DNA of 64,000 bases from Anaeramoeba flamelloides (taxonomy: Eukaryota; Metamonada; Anaeramoebidae). Numbering within the stretch: the stretch's first letter is position 1; every line of letters starts with the position of its first letter. The stretch lies in assembly GCA_027625915.1 (NCBI GenBank), contig JANTQA010000075.1, forward strand, positions 1,116,001 through 1,180,000, written 5' to 3'. The notes beneath the pieces are model-generated. The model saw only the letters and a program-made list of their open reading frames with translations, had not been told where the DNA came from and did not search any database. The position numbers and the translations under genes were made by a program. This document shows, piece by piece, positions 45,960 to 57,274 of the stretch.

Positions 45960-47840
45960 TTTTCCAGAGGTAACAGAGTAATTTATTCCAAAAGGATACA
46001 ATTAAACCCCTATATGCAACTTCAATTATCAACTTTAGAGAACAAGATCGTGAAATTTTTTTTCCAAAATCAATTAAATATTTACTAATTTTACACTTTT
46101 TAATAACTTCAATTAGAATAAACAATATTGATTAATAAAATATCTTTGATCAAACAATATTTTTTAATGATTTTTACTTATTTAAGTTGGAAAATCAAAT
46201 TTCCAAGGTTATCTTAAGATTTTTTTTTAATTTAATAGTAAAAAATTTGAAATGTTTTTTGCTTCTAGATAAAGCCATTTTATTATATTTTAAAAAGTAT
46301 TTTAAATCTAAATAAAATCTTTCAAATAGGGAATCAATTATTTTGACTATTAAATAATTATTTGTTCTTTTATTTTGGAAAAAATATCATTTATTTGATT
46401 TTCTGTTAGGTTTTCTTGAGGTTTTCTGTTTATTTGGAAAATCAATAGATTTTCGTTAGGTTTTTTTTAATTTTTGAAATAAACCGAAAATTTATTTAAA
46501 ATTTTCAGTTTATTTCAAAAAGTAAAAAAAAAACCTCGAACACTTGACAAATAAAATTGAAAACTTCAATAAAAGTGCCGTTAGATTTTCCAAAATTCAA
46601 AAGAATTGAGTAAAATCTATTTGATTTTACTTTATTCTTTTTAATTCTGGAAAACCTAGGCACTTGACTGACACTTTCAATATTTATCATCAGTTATTTT
46701 TTTTCGATGTTTGAGTTTTTTTAGATGAGTAAGAGTGTTTTCAAAATTATTAGTTATTGTCTTTTCAAAAAATATCCTAAATTCAGTTTAACGAAAAATC
46801 ATTGTCACACCATTTAAAAATTTTTAACCTCAAAATAAACCATTTTTTCTTGACGAGAGACTTTTATCAATTGTAGTATTATCAACAACAATAAATACAA
46901 CAGCCTCAAGATTTTTAAGAACTGGAATGTCGATTATGTTTTGAGAAAAGTCAATTAACATGGATGAAATGATAATTGAAGTTGTAGTTTTGTGTAACTT
47001 TTTTTTCAATTTTATTTTTTCATACTAGTGAAATGAATTCTTTTTTTTTTCAAAAATTTCATTTTCATCAATTAATTTACAGTTAAAAAGATCTGATCTT
47101 TTTTGTTTGGGTTTCGGGGCCAATTTAAAAAAAGAAAAATTCTGCAAAAGATTTTTTATTTTGAAGAAATATCACTTTTGTAATTTATGAGAGTCTGTAT
47201 ATTCAAATAACCTTGAAACTTTAATCTTATTTTAAAAATACAATAAAAATTAATCGACTATTGAAAACTGAAGATCTAAAAAATTATATTTTTAATCATT
47301 TATTATATATTTATTAAATTTTTTAAAATTTAATAGTTTAGAAATTTTCTTTTTCAAATATTAAGAGTATAAACAATGAATTATTATTATTTAAATCAGT
47401 TATCTGATAATATATTATTATTTTTTTAGAAGAATTATTAATTCGAATTCTTTTTATACATTTGAAAATATTTAAAAATTGAGAAATGATATAAAAGTTT
47501 ATTAATATGTTTAATCTTTATACTATTAATAACCCACTGAAAAAATTAATTTTGAATTGCTAATTATTGATTTAAAACATTCAAATTAAAAGTATTTATT
47601 TAAAAATTCACTGAATTTTTACAGGTTTTTAAAAAATTATTTTGGTAGAATTTTTGATTCTATTGTTTGGTTCTTTTTTTCTCATACTCTTTTCCAAAAA
47701 AATTGATAAAATTGATAAAATCTGTTCTTTGAATCAAAAAAATTATATTTTTTCAATTTTAAAATAATTTTTGGAATTTTTTTGAAATTAAGTGGATTTT
47801 TTTACTGGACTATTTCAGAACTTAGTGGGAGGAAATTATT
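45960..47840 (+). repeat. F/G composite repeat, copy 2
   Basis: The longest copy. The G part (about 46090-47035) aligns with 57390-58370, sharing cctcaagatttttaagaact and ttattttttcatactagtg. The F part (about 47071-47830) aligns with 44567-45340. A family H block is embedded at 46405-46675, at the same place as in the 57 kb copy. Confidence 0.55.
46405..46675. repeat. Family H block inside repeat G
   Basis: ttaggttttcttgaggtttt at the left, aacctaggcacttgactgac at the right, with the inverted cggtttattt/aaataaaccg pair between. Its counterpart at 57715-57990 lies at the same position of the other G copy, so H was present before G was duplicated. Confidence 0.5.
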
Positions 47841-47929
47841 AAATTTCAAATTTGATAAAATTCTCAGTTTATTCAAAATAGTTAATTCTATTGAAATGTA
47901 TTGGTTTTGGGCATTTTAAACATCCTTTA

Positions 47930-48000
47930 GGGTAGGTTAGGGTATGTTAAGGTATTTTATGGTTTGTTAAGGTGTGTTAGAATGTGTTTGGGCGGTTTGT
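47930..48000. repeat. Degenerate ~10-nt GT/TA-rich tandem repeat
   Basis: Units such as ggtaggttag, ggtatgttaa and ggtgtgttag repeat about six times. Superficially telomere-like but interstitial and irregular. Confidence 0.5.
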
Positions 48001-48318
48001 ATGATATACTAGGAAATTTTGAAAAGGATTTTGAAAAAAAAAAGAACTATTAAGAGATCAATTAGACTTTTGAAACTTATTTTATGAAGAAAAAAATTTA
48101 CACTTAACTTTTTGTGTTAAAATTGGGGTTCGAACAAAATTTTAAAAATATTTAGTATTGATGATTTCAAGATTTTGAATTTTCAACAATTTAAGTAATA
48201 AAATACTAACAATCACAAAATAATCTTTTTGATTTTTCCTCCCATAATTATAAAAAACATCCAAACCCCATTAAAAACTTTCCTACAAATAATAATAATC
48301 AAGAAACTCTTCAAAATA

Positions 48319-48515
48319 CAGTCAGTTCCACTTTTAAGGCACAAAATTTCAACGAAATTTAAGGCACAAAAAAATTCTCAAATTAAGGCACAAAATTTGT
48401 AATTTTTTATTTTACAATTTATTTTACTAGAATCTGAATTTTGTGCCTTAATTTGAGATTTTTATTGTGCCTTAAATTCCTTTAAAAGTTTGTGCCTTAA
48501 AAGTGGAACTGACTG
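48319..48515. mobile_element. Family A MITE (A5)
   Basis: 197 bp foldback, canonical ends, TA flanks at 48317-48318 and 48516-48517. Confidence 0.87.
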
Positions 48516-49392
48516 TAAGTCAAAACACAAATTACAAAAAAAAATACAAGATCTTGAAAAGATTTCATTTTATTTTCAAAAATGACTACTCCCTTAACTG
48601 TTTTTTAATTCCGAGAATTCAACCCATTTATTTTAATTTTTGAAATAGTTTTCTTTGTTTTTTTGGTTTGGTTTGATGAAAATATTTGAAAATAAAATTT
48701 TGAAAGCAAATTTGTTTTCAAATGTTTGGTAAAATTATAATAAATAGTAATGGTGTGAAAAATTCAAGGTAATAAATTGTTTGGATTCATAAAAATTAAG
48801 AAGATAAAGAAAACAAATCTTCAAAAATAGACTTTGATCGATTTTTTTTTCATTTTTAATTTCAAAAAACTTTATCCTTGTAAAGGTTATCTTTCTTATT
48901 TGGTCATCAAAAAGAAAATATTTGTTTCAAATACACACTTTCCCAGGGTGTGTTTTTTGATTTATTCTTGGATTAATTTCACCCATTCGCATAAACACAT
49001 TTCTAGATCCAAAACATAATTTAATAAAACTAAAAATTTAATCAAAAAAAAAAAAAATTAAAGATTCGACTCTGATTTACTTTGGGTTAGCTTTCTTAAC
49101 ACAAGAAGAGTAGTGAAGGGTATTTTGGTTTCAAAGTTTCAATATCCAATTAAAATCTCCAAGAATCTTTTTCAGTAAGGTTGTTGCAACTAAAAATTTT
49201 CAAAATGGTAAAATGCACCCACTTCATAAAAAACTAATTTTTTATATTCTTTTTTAAAAACGTTCTAATTTTCTTCATATTTTCTTATATTTGAATTTAA
49301 TTTCTCAATTTTCTTTAAATTTAAAAATAATAGATAGAAATTAGGCAATAAATATGCAGTGCATTTAATTTCATTTTTAAATCTGGATCATT

Positions 49393-49396
<4 letters not shown>

Positions 49397-49426
<30 letters not shown>
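49397..49426. repeat. (TA)n microsatellite
   Basis: Alternating AT run of about 14 units. It explains the YIYIYIYI translations in both strands here. Confidence 0.92.
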
Positions 49427-49430
<4 letters not shown>

Positions 49431-49609
49431 GATAACCCCAATTCAAAATTTTTAACACACCAAAATTCGATTTGTGAAAAAAAAACTTATTTAACCAATT
49501 CCCAAAGAAATACCAAATTAGAACCATTCGCTAATTGGAATGTTAACACTTGTTTATACATTACAATACTCACAAAACAAAAAATAAATAATTATTAATA
49601 CTAATAAAT

Positions 49610-49990
49610 CAAGGGTGTGTTAATAATTTTGGAGAGAGCAAAACAAAAAAATACCAATGCTAAATATGTTGACATTCTATTAGGAATATTTATCGATCAA
49701 ATGGCCAGGTACTACCAATTAATTTTATTTGAGTTCTTCTATTTGGAACAACTCAACTTTAACACAATATCAACCATTGAAAAAAATTATTGATCGAACG
49801 AAACAAGTTACGTAATTCAAAAAATGAAATGAAAAAAAACTAAAAGATGAAAAAATGATTTCCATATTTTTCAAAAATCAAAATTATCTGCAATTTGAAT
49901 GAAATTGTATTGTTGTGATTCTTTGGAAAATTTCAGTTGCTTGGAAAATTTTGAATTTTAGTTTATATTAAAAAAGTTAATATTTTTTCA
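49610..49990. repeat. Family J repeat, copy 2
   Basis: Begins gggtgtgttaataattttgg, then tatcgatcaaatggcca, atcaaccattgaaaaaaatt and aatgaaatgaaaaaaaacta in the order seen at 18680-19000. Shorter than the other two copies. Confidence 0.45.
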
Positions 49991-50552
49991 ACAAAATTTA
50001 TTTAAAAGATAAAAATATTGATAAAGTTCTATTTTTTTACCAACCAAATCCTCTGCTTAAATAAAAAAGTTTTTTAGCTATCTTTTATTTTTACCTTTTT
50101 AACTTGTTTTTCTTTTATCATATTTTTGAATAACTTAATTCTTCAAGACGGTAATACTTCCTTCTCAAATCTTGAAATTTTACTACATTAGTCTGAAATT
50201 CATAAATCCTATATGGAATTAAATTGAAAAAATCTAAATTTAATTTAATTGAAATTTTACTAAATTAGTCTGAAATAATTAAATCCTTTTTTAATAAATA
50301 AATGGGTTTTAAATATTAAAAATGGAATTCAAAAATTTTGTTCAATATAAATCGATTCAATATTTTGTATCCGTTTTTAGAACGAAATATATGTGTTTTA
50401 ATGGGTTGAAATGGAATTCAATAATCTTGCGATTTTGGTAGTGATATTTCAATTTTTTACATTTTGGTTATTTAAGGGTGATCTAACTTCTTTAAGGTCC
50501 ATACTACTTCATTGAATATCATTTGTATTAAATGAGAAGTGACTCTCCCCTT

Positions 50553-50715
50553 TACTGGTATTTGAATTAAAAACAGGAAAAAATTTTCACTGGATTTTCT
50601 AATTTCTTTATCAAATAGATCCCCAAATTCCAACACACTTTTGAGAAAAATCCTTTTATTAAAGACAAATTGGAAAATGAAGTGAAAATTTTATTCCATT
50701 TAGAATTCAAATACA
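50553..50715. repeat. Foldback related to 7249-7327
   Basis: tttactggtatttgaatt at the left and aattcaaatacagtaaa at the right form the outer pair; gaaaaaattttcact and aagtgaaaattttattcc form the inner pair. Confidence 0.55.
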
Positions 50716-52415
50716 GTAAATTCTTATTTTGAAATAGGCTACTTTTGGTTGAAAAAAATTAATAAGGACTTTGTTATGTCATTAAAATAACTAATTAAAA
50801 GTTGGCAAAACGTAAATGGAAATAAAAAAATTGTTTCTTTTTTTTTTTTTCAAGGAAGATTACATATTTAATGATCACTGAAATTGAGTTTGGGCAATAC
50901 CTTAATATGTTAAAATAATTTAGAAAGTGGGTATCTTTACCATTTTCAATGTTTTTAAATGTGACAATTTACTTAACAGGATTTAATTTGATTGTTCTAG
51001 GATATTGAAGCTTGGTAATTAAAATACCATTTGATACTCTGTTTTTGCTAAAAAAGATACAAAACAAACTCAATCAGAGTTTAATATTTAATTATTTCAA
51101 TTAAGTTCAAATTTTTATCGTAATTTTCGAGATAATTTTGGTTTTATGATTAAAAATATTTTCTCAAAAATATCACCAATTTTTTGAGATAAATATTGCA
51201 ATTTAATCCTTTATTTTTCGAATTTATTTTTAAATAATAGAACTTTATTAAAATTGTACCATATTTAATGAGGGTTAATTGTTAGTTTCTTTGATCTGTA
51301 AATTTTTAGGTTGTTGATAACGAAAAAAAAAAAAAAAAACAAACTTTTTATTTTGGATTACAAATTAAACTTATCTAAAAGTATTATTTTTAGAACAGGG
51401 GTCATTTCACTTAGAATTCTTTGTTTACCCAAAATATATTTAAAATAAACTAAAAAATAAATATAAAGACCATATAATTAGAATCAATTTAAAATAAATA
51501 AAAAACATAATGATCATTTTCACCATATAGTGGTTGTTTTCAAATGCTTCAGATATTCCTCAAAAATTTCCCTTTTTAGTTTTTTCTGATAACTATTGGC
51601 GTTCTTTTAGATGAAAAATCTTGGGTAAAAGTCAAAAAAGAATTCTTCTGAAAAATAAAAAACTTTTTTTGTTTTCTCACCTCTAACTTTTTGGTTAAGA
51701 TTTATGTTTTAAATATAAAATATTTTTTATGTAATCAAATAGAATGAATCAATTTAAATTAAAATAATAATTCAAGTATTGAAGATTCCATCATAAAAAC
51801 ACTTAAAAGGATAAATATTGTATTATTTTTATTTTTATTTTTTGAAAAAGTAATCATTATTAGTTCTTGTAAAGTTGATAAAATAAACAATAAGATGAGT
51901 TCCAGAGCGAAGTTATTTTTAATCATGATTTTTATTATTTGTTTTTATGTGTATAATATATATATTGGTATTGGGAGTATAGTTTGATTAATGGGATCTT
52001 TTTAATTAACAAAGAGTTGAAGTTCTGATTGGCTAATAATAAAATTTTTGTTATTGTGATTATTCAATCTTTGGTCATAGTGTATTAATTTAATAAATTT
52101 TTACCTTTTATGTTAATATTATTGTGAAATTTATGCTAATATCAGATTTTTTTATTATAATTTACTTTTAATCTTATAAAAATAATATTTTATAGTAAAG
52201 ATAAGCATTTATAATATTATTCTATATTATTTTTATTTTTTTTTTTTAGATAAATAAAAATTTATAACTGAACATTGTTTCTATTTTTTCTGATTTATCC
52301 CTATGTATTTGAGTTTTTCGATTTTAAAATCTATTGATTTATTAGTTTTAATCTATATGGATATCAACTATTATTTGATCTATATAATTCTACTTTTTTA
52401 TTAAATTTTCTACTA

Positions 52416-52612
52416 CAGTCAGTTTCACTTTTAAGGCACAAACTTTCAACGAAATTTAAGGCACAAAAAAAATCTCAAATTAAGGCACATTTTTTGGAAT
52501 TTTAATTTTTACAATTTATTTTACTAGAAGCTGAATTTTGTGCTTTAATTTGAGATTTTTTTTGTGCCTTAAATTTCGTTGAAAGTTTGTGCCTTAAAAG
52601 TGAAACTGACTG
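52416..52612. mobile_element. Family A MITE (A6)
   Basis: 197 bp, ends CAGTCAGTTTCACTTTTAAG and its inverse, TA flanks at 52414-52415 and 52613-52614. Confidence 0.86.
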
Positions 52613-52877
52613 TAATTTCTATTTTAAAAAAATATTGTGGTCTACCTTTGACAGAAACAAAGTTTATGGTTTTAAGATGAGTAAAAAATGATAAATAACA
52701 AGTGGTAATTATTGAAATATACGACAATAAAAATACAGATGATATGAATAACTTGATAATAAAAAACGTAAAATAAACACTAGTAATATAAAGTATCAAG
52801 AAAAATCATAATCAAAATGATAAAAAAAAAAATAAATAAAACAATTATAAAACCTTCCCAATGAACATATATAATTA

Positions 52878-53070
52878 CAGCCAGTTCCACTTTTAAAACA
52901 CAAACTGCTACAAAATATAAGGCACATAAAAAATCTTGAATTAAGGTACAAAATTCAGATTTGAGGAAAATAATTTGTAAAAAAAAATTCCAAAAAATGT
53001 ACCTTAATTTGAGAATTTTTTGTGCCTTAAATTTCGTTGAAAGTTTGTGCCTTAAAAGTGGAACTGATTG
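52878..53070. mobile_element. Family A MITE (A7)
   Basis: 193 bp, somewhat more diverged than A6 and A8 (ends CAGCCAGTTCCACTTTTAAA and GTGGAACTGATTG), TA flanks at 52876-52877 and 53071-53072. Confidence 0.82.
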
Positions 53071-53348
53071 TATCTATTTAGCTAAATTAAATTAATCAAA
53101 AGTTTAATTGTTTATGTATTTTTGGGTGTTCTTAATTTTATGATATATAATATTTTTAATTTTTGTTTTGTACTTTAAGTTATTTACTTGTTATAGACTC
53201 CATTAAAAACAGTTTTATTAAAATTGTACATTTTTTTGTTTTTTTCTTGTAAATTTTTTGTATTTTTAAATATAAAAATAATTTAACCAATTATTTTTCA
53301 TGAATAAATGTGAAATATATTTTTTAAAACTTGCACTATTTTTTGATA

Positions 53349-53545
53349 CAGTCAGTTCCACTTTTAAGGCACAAATTTTGAACGAAATTTAAGGCACAAA
53401 AAAATTCTCAAATTAAGGCACAAAATTTGTATTTTTTTATTTTACAATTAATTTTACTAGAATCTGAATTTTTTTCCTTAATTTGAGATTTTTATTGTGC
53501 CTTAAATTTCGTTGAAAGTTTGTACCTTAAAAGTGGAACTGACTG
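53349..53545. mobile_element. Family A MITE (A8)
   Basis: 197 bp, canonical ends, TA flanks at 53347-53348 and 53546-53547. Three family A copies lie within 1.1 kb (A6-A8). Confidence 0.87.
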
Positions 53546-54288
53546 TAAAAGTTTTATAAAATAACATATATAGTGTTTTTAAGACTTCTTCAACAACCAC
53601 AATAATAATAATAAAGAAATTTTTTTGGAATACAATTCTAAATTATTACATTCAATCCAAAATTCATGTTTCTGAGACTGGTTTTCAAAAATAACATCTT
53701 TTAAAACATCTTTAAAATATATATACGATTTGTTTTGAAATAAATGTAAAAATATTTTCATTCATCTTTCCAAAAAGAGATATTGAAAAGTATGGTAAAA
53801 TTTCAAATTTTTTAATTCTGTAAATAAGCTTTAATTATTAATTTCTCTTTTTAGAATTGGGAACTTTGATGATTGATTTTTAAATCTTGTGAGGATTATT
53901 TTTTAGGAAAGCTGAAAGCAAATATTGATCTTTTTTTTATGCAATCAATAGTAAAGATTCAGAGTGACTAAATACAAAAATTATAAGGCTTCACACCTAG
54001 AGACACTATAATCTTTTTTATACATTAAAAGATCGATAAATCTTGTTTTGAGTAAAAAAAAGGAAAATTACGAACAACTTCCTTTTCTCAAAGTATTTTA
54101 GTTCTTTGACAATTTCATTCTAACACTTTTTTGGGATTTCTAAAATTTCTAGAGACTATGTTGTGATTCAACTGTCAAGTCTAGATGTTCAAATATTGAA
54201 AAATCTGAAAAGAATAATTCTTTTTTTCATTTTTTAGTTTTTTTTTGCTGATCTGATTTAAAACATTTTTGTTTGTCAACAACCATAC

Positions 54289-55565
54289 ATGACCAACCAA
54301 ATTGATTTACCCGATGAGTTGCCGCCTTTAGAAAATGAAAATGAAAATGAAAACGAACAAGAAAAAGAAGAAATACCAGAAGAACTCAAGGGACTTGAAG
54401 TGAAAAACGAACAAGACAAACAATTGTTAAACCAACTTTCCTCTTTTAAAACAAATTTCGATGATCAAGAAACCGAGGAAAAAATCCCAAAAAGTCCACC
54501 AAAAACCACCAAGAAACAAGAAGAAGAATTGGATGAAGAAGATCCACGTGCTATTGAACAAAGCATTAGAAAAAGATGGGAAGCAATTGATCGAGAAGTT
54601 GAACGTGGTTGCGAATTAGCAGAATGGTTGTCCAAAAGATCTGGAGCGTAAGTGTTATTCTTTTTTCTTTAGTTATTTTATTTCTCTTCAATTTTGCCTT
54701 TTTCCTAATGAAGAAAATATTGCATTTTTTTAAAAAAAAAAAAAAACAAACAAACAACCAACAAATTATCCCAAAATCTTTTAAATTTTTTTTCATTCCT
54801 TTTTCTGAAACCCACCAACCATAAAATTAATAAACAAAACATTTTCTCTTCATTTGGTTTGACGCTTTGTCTTTGAATTTATGAATCCTTTTTAAAAGAG
54901 TAAATAACCCAAATTATATTTTTTTTCGAAATCAAAACAATTTCATTCAAAAAAAAAACAAAAAAAATTTTTCTTTAATCTCACAATAATCTATTTTTCT
55001 TAAAATGAAACTTTCTTGTTTTATTTTTCTCTTGGTCCTTAAAAATTTTTAATCCAACAAAATCACACAACCTTTCGACAATTGAAAATTCAAAAAACAA
55101 AATAATAAAGTGGCATAACACATGGCAATTAAGGCGTTTTGTTCTTTTAGGTGATGAATTAAAATATTATAAAGTACGTTTTAAAGTGGCATGTAAACAC
55201 CCCCTAAGGAATTATGTCACATACGATCCAAGACAAGCGTATCGTTATAAGGACGCACAAGTCGAAGAGAAAGTTGATCCCAAAGGCACTATCTTTTTGA
55301 AGGAGGTTACAAGAATTTACCAAAGCGACGAAGAGCTGAAAAAGGACTATACCCTTGGGATAGTGGCGACAAACCATAAGAAAAAACGGAAAAAAGAACG
55401 GATCTGGTATCTCCTCTTTTCTGATAAACGTGAATTCGATCAATGGTGTTTCACCTTTGTAAAGAAAGGAATAAGTGTCGAGCAACTAAAAAAAAAAAAA
55501 AAAAAAAAAAACATAAGCACAAGCACAAGAGCAAAAAGAAGACCAAAAAGAAGAAAAAGAAATAA
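54289..55565 (+). CDS. PH-domain protein with Lys-rich tail
   Basis: Exon 1 is 54289-54647 (start MTNQIDLPDELPPLENENEN, a Glu/Asn-rich region, then RKRWEAIDREVERGCELAEW), ending inside WLSKRSGA at donor GC|GTAAGT. A large exon from 55111 continues the PH fold: WHNTWQLRRFVLLGDELKYY, strands to about 55410, and the C-terminal helix DKREFDQWCFTFVKKG with the conserved Trp. The domain spans about residues 108-235. PH domains bind phosphoinositides or proteins at membranes; specificity cannot be read here. Splice phases do not match with one intron, because exon 1 leaves two bases and the acceptor ataaag|TGG begins in phase 0. The 3' end crosses an A18-19 run. Read in one frame it ends KHKHKSKKKTKKKKK-stop (55563-55565), in the other it ends at 55578; the KHK-rich end looks more natural. 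Confidence 0.78.
54899..54899 (+). other. Candidate one-nucleotide microexon
   Basis: tttaaaag|A|gtaaat is the only GT-AG-compatible insertion I found in the 463-nt gap that repairs the phase, giving Ala between SKRSG and WHNTW. Alternatives are a GC donor at 54646 (SKRSG-WHNTW) or an assembly indel. Confidence 0.25.
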
Positions 55566-55959
55566 ATTGCTGATTTGAATAATATTAAACAATTAATTTA
55601 TTTTTGTTTTAATGAAACCATTCCCTCAAAGTATTTAGAAGGAATTCCTCTATTGTTTGTTTTTTTTTTTTTTGTGTTTTTAAATTGGTTATCCGTAATT
55701 TAGAAATATTTATTTCAAAATTTTATCAATTTTGACAGAGATCTTATTTTAAGAACTAAAACACTTTAAATGAATTAGATTATTTTTTACGGATTAATCT
55801 TTATTTTTACATCAAACTATTTAATATTATTTTAAAACTAAAATGATCTTTTTTCTTTCTTATTCGAAAGTTTTGTTTTTTTTTATAAAGTCGAAATCAA
55901 AACCAATTATTGTTAAAGTGGATTTCATCAAATAAAACTCCATTCCAAAAATTTGGTTC

Positions 55960-56740
55960 ACACCCAAAATCAAAAAGAGGCATAAAAAATCCCAATTTAT
56001 TGTAAACTACATTTCAAAAATATTAACCCATTAAAAATCAAATTTTGAAAATAAATATTTTTATAAATTTAAGTTGTATATTATAATAAAAAAATTACTA
56101 TTTTAATATTCAGTTCTCTACACTCTAGAAATATTTGTTTTTACACCTAAAAATACAATAAAAAAAAGGAAAAAAAAAAAAAAAAATAAAATACAAAAAT
56201 TAGGACATTTATTATGAAATTTGGTTTATTTTTCCAAACATCAGATTAAACCACATTCAAGTTACCTAGTATTAATGTTTTTATAAATAATCATTTTTAA
56301 CACAAATAAAATTAGAAAAATAAAATGAAATGAAAAAATGGCTGTTTCAAAAAATATGAAACTGAGAACAAAAAATATAATGATAAATTTTTTGGAAATT
56401 TAACAAACAAATATTGATCGATCAAATGTTAAGATACCATTGGTCAATCTTATTTTCTTTTTATATTGAACAAAAACACAACTTTAATCAAATAGTAATC
56501 ATTGAAATATTATTCCTCAATCTAATAAAACAGATTAAGTAACTGGAAAAAAGGAAATGAAAACAAAAAAAAAAGGATAAAAAAAATATTTTGTAAAATC
56601 AAAATTATTTCCAAATTATATGAAAATCTGATACACCTATTCTTTTGACTGTTTAATAATAGATATCTTAATATTTTGAGTTTTTTTATTAAATTTGTCA
56701 AATTTCCAAAAACTATAGAACTTTTCCAATTTGCACAAGA
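55960..56740. repeat. Family J repeat, copy 3
   Basis: Aligned by eye with 18480-19030: taccta/ccagtattaatgttt, gatcgatcaaatgttaagataccat, cagattaa/cttaactg and aaaaaaggaaatgaaaacaaa. Confidence 0.5.
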
Positions 56741-57274
56741 GGTAGTGATTTCTTAGATAAAAAAAAATAGGATTCAATAGCAAAAAATACAATTTAATAA
56801 ACAAATAAAAATTATTGGTATTGTTTTGTTATTTAAATTCTAAAAAATATTTTCGATATACAAATTTCTGTTTCCAACTCCAAACATTTTTATTCTTTTA
56901 TTAAAATGAATTTTTTGCTCTCGAAAAATCAAGTTTTTATACAAGAAACATCTAAATTGTGGGCAAGTTGAAAATTTTTTATATTTTTTGGAATAATATA
57001 AATTTTGTAAAAAAAACTGAAAAAACTGGACTATTGATTCATGCACAAATGTATTGCTATTCTTTAATCGTTTTTGATAGTTTTTGATTTTTTGGATTTT
57101 ATTTTGGAGATAATAAATGAAATTGGGAATGAAAAATTATTTTGGAAAATTCTTTAGATATAGAAAGTTATTTCTTTTTCAAAAATATTTTCAATTAAGA
57201 ATTTTTCAATTCAGAATTAAAATATAAATAACAAGTAAAGAGGAAGTAATTTAAATATATATTAAATAGAACCA

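Larger units (their letters stand above)
41500..54288. other. Intergenic, 12.8 kb, dense in repeats
   Basis: Holds two short coding-like remnants (41921-42278 and 42601-42774), nested elements C/B4, two F/G repeats, a J copy, a foldback at about 50553-50715 and family A copies A4-A8. The stretches 48600-49390 and 50720-52400 show only A/T-rich DNA to my eye. Confidence 0.5.

Noticed and set aside
48121-48145. ggttcgaac word resembling a tRNA B box
   Set aside because: The flanks do not form a T-stem and no acceptor stem or A box is present.
49321-49598. YIYIYI frames on both strands
   Set aside because: Translations of the (TA)n microsatellite.
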